The notes beneath the pieces were generated by a model. It made no database searches and was not told where the DNA came from. It saw nothing but the letters and a program-made list of their open reading frames with translations. Both the position numbers and the translations under genes were made by a program. From positions 62,001-126,000 of the forward strand of contig JAAVWC010000005.1 of NCBI GenBank assembly GCA_023910675.1: 64,000 nt of DNA. The letters are read 5' to 3'. Source of the DNA: Gemmatimonas sp. (lineage in GTDB: Bacteria; Gemmatimonadota; Gemmatimonadetes; Gemmatimonadales; Gemmatimonadaceae). Below are positions 59,147 to 64,000 of this stretch, in pieces. Numbering within the stretch: the stretch's first letter is position 1; the number at the start of each line of letters is the position of its first letter.

Positions 59147-62100
59147 ATGAACGACGAAAGTAGCGCCGGCACTTCGTCAAACGAGATGTCAAAGCTGAGC
59201 GCGCGCGAGCTCGAAACGCATCGCGAGTTGCTTCGCGTTGACTCGCAACTCGCCGATCTCTACGTCGCTGGGCATGACCTCGCACGGCAGTCCGCATCTG
59301 CTCACGTCTACCTCTTGGCGCACGCAGGTCGAGAGTTAAGCCGGGGTTTCATCAGTGCACTTTCGGGCACCGTCGATGAGCTCTCGCGCGATCCGGAGCC
59401 TACGGACGATTCGTGCACAGATAGGCGCCGAGACAGAAACAGACAGAGAATCGCCAAGGCGCTTGAGCTGCCCGAGGATCACCGCACCGTTGCCCTCTGG
59501 TTTGATGCTGTGAGCGTGTGTAGTAGCCACGCGCATTTCAGGGCACAGGGCCGCGAGATGGAAAGCGTTCGGGCTGCATTCCTGCAACTGTCAGAGCTTC
59601 TTTACGGTAGACTAGCGCCGTTTTTCGACGCGTCTGCGGAACTGGCAAGATTGAGCACCCTCTCGGAACCCACGAGCGAGGACGCGGCCGCAGTCAGCCG
59701 ACTGCTGATACGCCCACAACTTCGTCGGCAGTTCTTTGCGTCTGCGAACTCCCCACTCTGGATCCCGATGCTTGAAGAGTCGGGGCACTTTGCGCGTATC
59801 CCCGACCGCCTCGTTGAACCGGACCAGAGTTGGCGCATGCAAGCGTGGCCCGAAGGCGACTACCTCGCGCGCATGGTGGCCGTCGCGCCCGCTGCTGCAG
59901 TGCCGCTTTTGCTCGCTCTGCCACGCGACAACTCAAACCCCCTCGCGTGGGGAGCTCTGGTTGAGGCAGCCACCAACGCCGCTGAGCCTTATGCCGAGCG
60001 GCTCACGATGCGAATCGTCGAAGGGCTGCGAGCACTTCCACCAGTCTACTTACCGCACAAGGCAGCGGAGCTCGTCGTCGAACTCGCACGTCGGAATCAA
60101 TCCTACTCGATTCGGCTATTTGAGGCCCTTGTCTGGCCGCGAAGAGAAACGGATCGGCATCAGCAGCTGGAGCTGAGGAACCGCTCAGAATTTGTGCTGC
60201 CGTGGTCTGGGCGCTCCACCGAATGGGTGTTGGCTCGTCTCGACCTACACCAGCTACAGCAACTTCTGGAACGGGCGGTTCCACTGCTCGTCGAGATCGA
60301 TGCCGACGCATTGCTCTCCATCATGATGAAGTCGCTTGAACGAACGCTGTTCTTGCTGAGAGAGTCTGGTGCGGAGCGCGGCGATTGGGTCTCAAGTCAG
60401 TTGTGGTGTCCCGACCTAGAAGCTGCCGATGACCGTGATGATGTACGAGCCACGTTCGTCGCAGCAGTTACCATCGTTGCGGTTGCACTCGCGAGCCGAA
60501 GCGAGGCGGAGGCGTTTGCCGTCTGCCGGCGCATGTCCGAACGGGACGGAGAGATCTGGCGAAGAATCCTCTGGCACGTGGTGTCCCGGATCGGAGTACG
60601 GGTACCCGCCGTAGCTGAGGCGATCATCGGCAGCGACGCCCTGCTCGATTCTCCGTTCGGATTCCGAGAGGCAGGACTTATCCTGCGAGAGTGCTTCGGG
60701 TTGGTGTCTGCCAATGCGCGAGCGCGCTATGTCGAGGCTTTACTGGCTGGACCCAATCCCGAGCATCTGTCACGGTTGGTTCAGATGGAGATCGACTTGG
60801 AGTCGGAGACGCCGGATAGCGCCGATCTCACGTCACGGGCGGCGGCTGCAAAGGGGCGATGGCAGCTACGCCGCCTTCGGCTCTTTCACGATGCCGTCCC
60901 TGTCGAACTGGAAGGACTCTGCCGTGACCTTGGATACGAACCAGTCAGGCCAAACAGAGAGCAGCAGGCGCGGGACGAAGGTCACATGCTTTCTGGTGGC
61001 GTTTCCAGCTGGGGAGGCCCACCCAGCCCGAAGTCACCAGAGGAAATGGCCGCTCTCGCACCTGCCGAGCTTGTGGAATTTCTCGCTTCGTGGGCGCCGG
61101 CTAGCGAGCAAGAGTACGGCCCGAACGAACGCTGGGCACTCAATCACGCTCTTACCACCTATGCGACCAAGGATGTAGTCGGCGCGCTCGCAGTCCTGCG
61201 CGCTGGCGTTCACGGCGCCCTCAGCTTACTCGATGCAGCAATGCTGACAGACGGTTTACGGGACGCAGCCAAGGCAAAGGCCCCGATGCCATGGGGCGAA
61301 TGCATGTCTGTACTGAAGGCGCTAACCGAGCGATGCAAGGACCGCGGCGACGCCGAGCAGAAGACTGAGAGCGATAACAAGGCTCATGTCCTGCGTGCCG
61401 TTGTAGGCGCGATGGTCGCGGCGTGTAACAACGATACTTTTCCGCCGGAGCATCGTGACGATCTGCTCGAGACAGTTTCGGTCCTAGTCCGCTCGGACTT
61501 TGTTGGCTACGACGCCGCCTCCAACGGCGAGAGCTGGCGTGAGGTGCTCGTCAAGTCGCTGAACTCCCTCGGTGGTGATCTCGTGCGACTGGTCGTCAAT
61601 GTTGGATTCTGGGATTATCGGCAACGAAACGGCGGTGACGGGAACGGAGGTGGTAAATGGAGTGGCCCGGACAATTCTGTTGCCGAGGTCCTCCATCCAA
61701 TGCTGACAGCACTGCTGGACGCATCAGTCAGACGCGACGATGCCCTGACAATCACGATTGCTCTGCAGCTTGAGTCGATTCGGATGCTTGCACCGCACTG
61801 GGTGCGAGACGAGCAGGATCGCCTTGTTTTCAGCGCACCTGGAGAGGTTAGCCCTGCGATGCGCGCGCTTCTCCAGTCAGGACCTCGACATTCGAGTATG
61901 GCAGAATTCCGCGGCGCGCTGAAGCATGCCACTGGCGTGGCTGCACCTGCCGTCGAGGAAAACGACTCAGATGACACCGTGAGTGCCTCGGTACTTTGGT
62001 GGGGCGTTCTCGGATTTCTCTGGGGCGTTTGGTCCGTCAACGAGAGCGACGAGATCCTTGAGGCCTGCTTCTCAGCCTCGACACCCAAAGAGCGAAGTCA

Positions 62101-62590
62101 TGTCTACTGGAGGTTGTTTCGCGAGCTAGCTGACTCACCATCAGCGGATCCCGGTTTCCTCGCACGGATCGTGGCGCTGTGGAGGTGGCGACTCACTACA
62201 CTGCTAGAATCGCGCGAGGAGCGAGCTGTGGAAGGCGAGGGCTTGCTCTGGTTGCTCAAGGCTCCGCGCGTCGATGCTTTATCGGCCGTTGAACTTGGCG
62301 TCGAGACCTTGCGTCTCGGTCCATTCTCGGATCGGCTCGCAAGCGGAGCGTCGGATCGCGCCGGTGAGCTGATGAAGGCCGTGCCGCAGCAAGCGTTCGA
62401 GTTGCTGCAGCAATTGGTCGCACTACAGCTTGCTTCGCAGTACCCGTACGTGCCCTTTGAGCAAGTTGCGCCCGCGCTCCGACTGGCGCTTGCAAGCAAT
62501 GAGCAAGAATTGCGCGAGCGCACGATCACGCTAGTGCACCAGCTGGGGGAGAAGGGACTTCTCGAGTTCGGGCAGCTGTTGACCGAGTGA
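59147..62590 (+). CDS. large helical protein of unknown function, possible defence protein
   Basis: 1147 residues, no signal peptide, no membrane segment and no visible P-loop. The sequence is helical with many LL/AL-rich repeats compatible with an alpha-solenoid. The C-terminus (LRLALASNEQELRERTITLV, LGEKGLLEFGQLL) resembles the tails of large STAND- or SIR2-associated defence proteins, a resemblance from memory only. Base composition is visibly less GC-rich than the flanks, and an IS630 copy ends 44 bp upstream, so the gene was probably acquired. The ATG lacks a clear ribosome site; the frame is open back to 59102, so the N-terminus may have been cut by the insertion. Confidence 0.75.
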   Translation: MNDESSAGTSSNEMSKLSARELETHRELLRVDSQLADLYVAGHDLARQSASAHVYLLAHAGRELSRGFISALSGTVDELSRDPEPTDDSCTDRRRDRNRQRIAKALELPEDHRTVALWFDAVSVCSSHAHFRAQGREMESVRAAFLQLSELLYGRLAPFFDASAELARLSTLSEPTSEDAAAVSRLLIRPQLRRQFFASANSPLWIPMLEESGHFARIPDRLVEPDQSWRMQAWPEGDYLARMVAVAPAAAVPLLLALPRDNSNPLAWGALVEAATNAAEPYAERLTMRIVEGLRALPPVYLPHKAAELVVELARRNQSYSIRLFEALVWPRRETDRHQQLELRNRSEFVLPWSGRSTEWVLARLDLHQLQQLLERAVPLLVEIDADALLSIMMKSLERTLFLLRESGAERGDWVSSQLWCPDLEAADDRDDVRATFVAAVTIVAVALASRSEAEAFAVCRRMSERDGEIWRRILWHVVSRIGVRVPAVAEAIIGSDALLDSPFGFREAGLILRECFGLVSANARARYVEALLAGPNPEHLSRLVQMEIDLESETPDSADLTSRAAAAKGRWQLRRLRLFHDAVPVELEGLCRDLGYEPVRPNREQQARDEGHMLSGGVSSWGGPPSPKSPEEMAALAPAELVEFLASWAPASEQEYGPNERWALNHALTTYATKDVVGALAVLRAGVHGALSLLDAAMLTDGLRDAAKAKAPMPWGECMSVLKALTERCKDRGDAEQKTESDNKAHVLRAVVGAMVAACNNDTFPPEHRDDLLETVSVLVRSDFVGYDAASNGESWREVLVKSLNSLGGDLVRLVVNVGFWDYRQRNGGDGNGGGKWSGPDNSVAEVLHPMLTALLDASVRRDDALTITIALQLESIRMLAPHWVRDEQDRLVFSAPGEVSPAMRALLQSGPRHSSMAEFRGALKHATGVAAPAVEENDSDDTVSASVLWWGVLGFLWGVWSVNESDEILEACFSASTPKERSHVYWRLFRELADSPSADPGFLARIVALWRWRLTTLLESREERAVEGEGLLWLLKAPRVDALSAVELGVETLRLGPFSDRLASGASDRAGELMKAVPQQAFELLQQLVALQLASQYPYVPFEQVAPALRLALASNEQELRERTITLVHQLGEKGLLEFGQLLTE

Positions 62591-62752
62591 TACGTCCGTC
62601 CAGCGAATCTCATCGCCGTGGGCCGAAAGGGTCGGCCGCGCTCGGTTACGAGTAAGCCTCAGGCGCGGGCTCGTTGCGTCTCGTGAAGTAGCCTTCGCCG
62701 GTTCACGTGAGGCGGTTCCGTTTTGGTGAGTCGTACCAGGCACCTTGGTCGA

Positions 62753-64000
62753 CTACTGCGCGAGACCCGCCGCGGCTCTGGAATCCTCATGCTCAAACGC
62801 CGACCGCATACGCTCGATCTCCGACGAGGCAATGCCGAAGCGCGAAGCCACGGTATGCCACTTCGCCGTGGCGACCCCCACCTCGGCTGCGATGCGCTTG
62901 GCGTCCGCCGCCTTCAATCCGAACTGCGGCGCCACCTCTAGGGCAATGTCCAGCGAAGCTGTGGGGTCGCCGTCGAGGCCGATCGCGGTCGAGAGCACGC
63001 GATCCGTGATGTCCGTCGGGACCGGGTTCACATCGAACACGGGCGACAAGCGCCAGCCGGAGACCCCCGCATACAGGAAGCCGTGATTGCGTAGATGGTC
63101 ATCGGTGTTCGAGATGAGCACCGAGAACACGATGCGCCGCCAGAGCTCGGCCAGATCCTGCGTGGCCGCGGCGCCATGTGCGCGCAATGCGTCCGCGATC
63201 TCGACATAGCTTCGCCGCTCACCGTCGACGGCGCCCAGCATGCTCATCGCGGACAGGTACGGAATGCGGCGCACGCCCTGATCGGTCACTTGGCGGTCGA
63301 ACCGAGAGACGAGCAACACGTCGTTGTCGACGACCCGATCCAGGCGTGATTCCGTCGTGCGAAGGCCGGCGTCGCGGGCAAGTTGCAGGGCCACTGCCTC
63401 CCACGCGACGACCCGGTAGTCATCCTCATTCCTCTTGGGGAATTTGGCGATCAGCAGGGCACCACTGGTGTCGCGTACCGACGCTTTCGGCCGGGCACCA
63501 CCAAGCGACGACCCAGGGGCGAGCAGGAGGCGTAAATCCTCGGCGGTTTCCTGGTCGGCCAGATACCGCTCGGAGGCCGCGAGCAACGCCGGGAGCTCGA
63601 CGAGCGGCGGTACGCCCGCGGGGCGCTCGGGCGCGACGAATGGGCCGCCCTCCGTCAGCGCGAGACGCAGCGCCCCCTGCCGGACACTGTCCGTGACCCC
63701 GAGCAGGAAGTCGACCTCGCGCAGGGCGCGCGGGGCACGGTTCTCCACCTTGGCCTGTCGGCGTTCGGCGCGGCGCAGGAGCGTCTGCCCCCAGCGATCG
63801 GGCGCGGAATCGCCGAGCGCGCCGAACATGCGTCGATCCTCGCCGGCGTAGTGCGGGGCGCGGGACACCGACAGCGCCGGTTCGAGGGCGAAGCTGTCGT
63901 TGCTCGCGATCCAGGTGTCGTCGTACTGGAAGGTCGCGGTCTCGCGGCCGCGATGCGCCGTGACGTACAGGCGCCCGACCAATCGCGGCGCCCCGTCCAT
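62753..64000 (-). CDS. hipA: HipA-family kinase, second copy (N-terminus at window edge)
   Basis: 415 residues visible from an ATG at the very last bases, so the true start could lie beyond. HipA_C motifs are present: SSLGGARPKASV, LIAKFPKRN, catalytic loop ISNTDDHLRNHGF and SPVFDVNP. It differs clearly from the copy at 15.2 kb and probably has its own HipB outside the window. The gap to the large unknown gene (162 bp) shows no other feature. Confidence 0.88.
   Translation of the reverse strand: MDGAPRLVGRLYVTAHRGRETATFQYDDTWIASNDSFALEPALSVSRAPHYAGEDRRMFGALGDSAPDRWGQTLLRRAERRQAKVENRAPRALREVDFLLGVTDSVRQGALRLALTEGGPFVAPERPAGVPPLVELPALLAASERYLADQETAEDLRLLLAPGSSLGGARPKASVRDTSGALLIAKFPKRNEDDYRVVAWEAVALQLARDAGLRTTESRLDRVVDNDVLLVSRFDRQVTDQGVRRIPYLSAMSMLGAVDGERRSYVEIADALRAHGAAATQDLAELWRRIVFSVLISNTDDHLRNHGFLYAGVSGWRLSPVFDVNPVPTDITDRVLSTAIGLDGDPTASLDIALEVAPQFGLKAADAKRIAAEVGVATAKWHTVASRFGIASSEIERMRSAFEHEDSRAAAGLAQ

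Overview
The window is GC-rich, densely coded DNA from a free-living, probably aerobic Gram-negative bacterium. Lipoproteins, TonB-dependent receptors with a carboxypeptidase-like N-terminal domain, a beta-propeller amidohydrolase, ECF sigma factors and a cytosolic group 2a-type (Huc-like) NiFe hydrogenase suggest Gemmatimonadota. That assignment is an inference; no rRNA or tRNA gene was seen.

Layout. 1-8.5 kb, minus strand: hydrogenase operon DUF1641 - hypA - hypB/histidine kinase fusion - response regulator - hucS - hucL - maturation protease - three small operon genes, the last cut by the window edge. 8.6-11.6 kb, plus strand: hypF (split by an apparent one-base insertion) and a nickel transporter. 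12.0-14.7 kb: XPB-like helicase and Bax1-type nuclease. 14.8-16.4 kb: hipBA-type toxin-antitoxin. 16.5-26.2 kb: dienelactone hydrolase, FKBP lipoprotein, Phd/PIN toxin-antitoxin, GNAT, divergent NRAMP-like transporter, beta-lactamase-fold hydrolase, propeller amidohydrolase. 26.4-28.9 kb: genes damaged by deletions (DUF2383/aminotransferase, grpB). 28.8-36.9 kb: histidine kinase, AraC and alkyltransferase-like pair, DabBA inorganic-carbon transporter. 37.0-42.9 kb: a seven-gene sigma factor / export operon. 43.0-46.3 kb: small enzymes, a mipA pseudogene, SRPBCC-MarR pair. 46.3-55.3 kb: sigma/FecR/TonB-receptor module, then a TetR regulator and a second TonB receptor sharing an operator. 55.3-62.6 kb: accessory island with fossil genes, an intact IS630 element and a 1147-residue unknown protein. 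62.8-64.0 kb: a second HipA.

How it fits together. HypA, HypB and HypF, nickel uptake and the endopeptidase serve maturation of the hydrogenase encoded next to them; hypC, hypD and hypE are not in the window. The striking feature is that the nickel-inserting GTPase HypB is one polypeptide with a GAF-GAF-histidine kinase, overlapping a NarL-type response regulator that directly precedes hucS. This suggests that nickel or maturation state and a sensory input are read by one protein that controls hydrogenase transcription.

Several genes are broken by single-base shifts (hypF, mipA) or internal deletions (aminotransferase, grpB, a LytS/LytTR pair). A short interspersed repeat with core CGACTCTGACCCC recurs between 11.9 and 21.2 kb.
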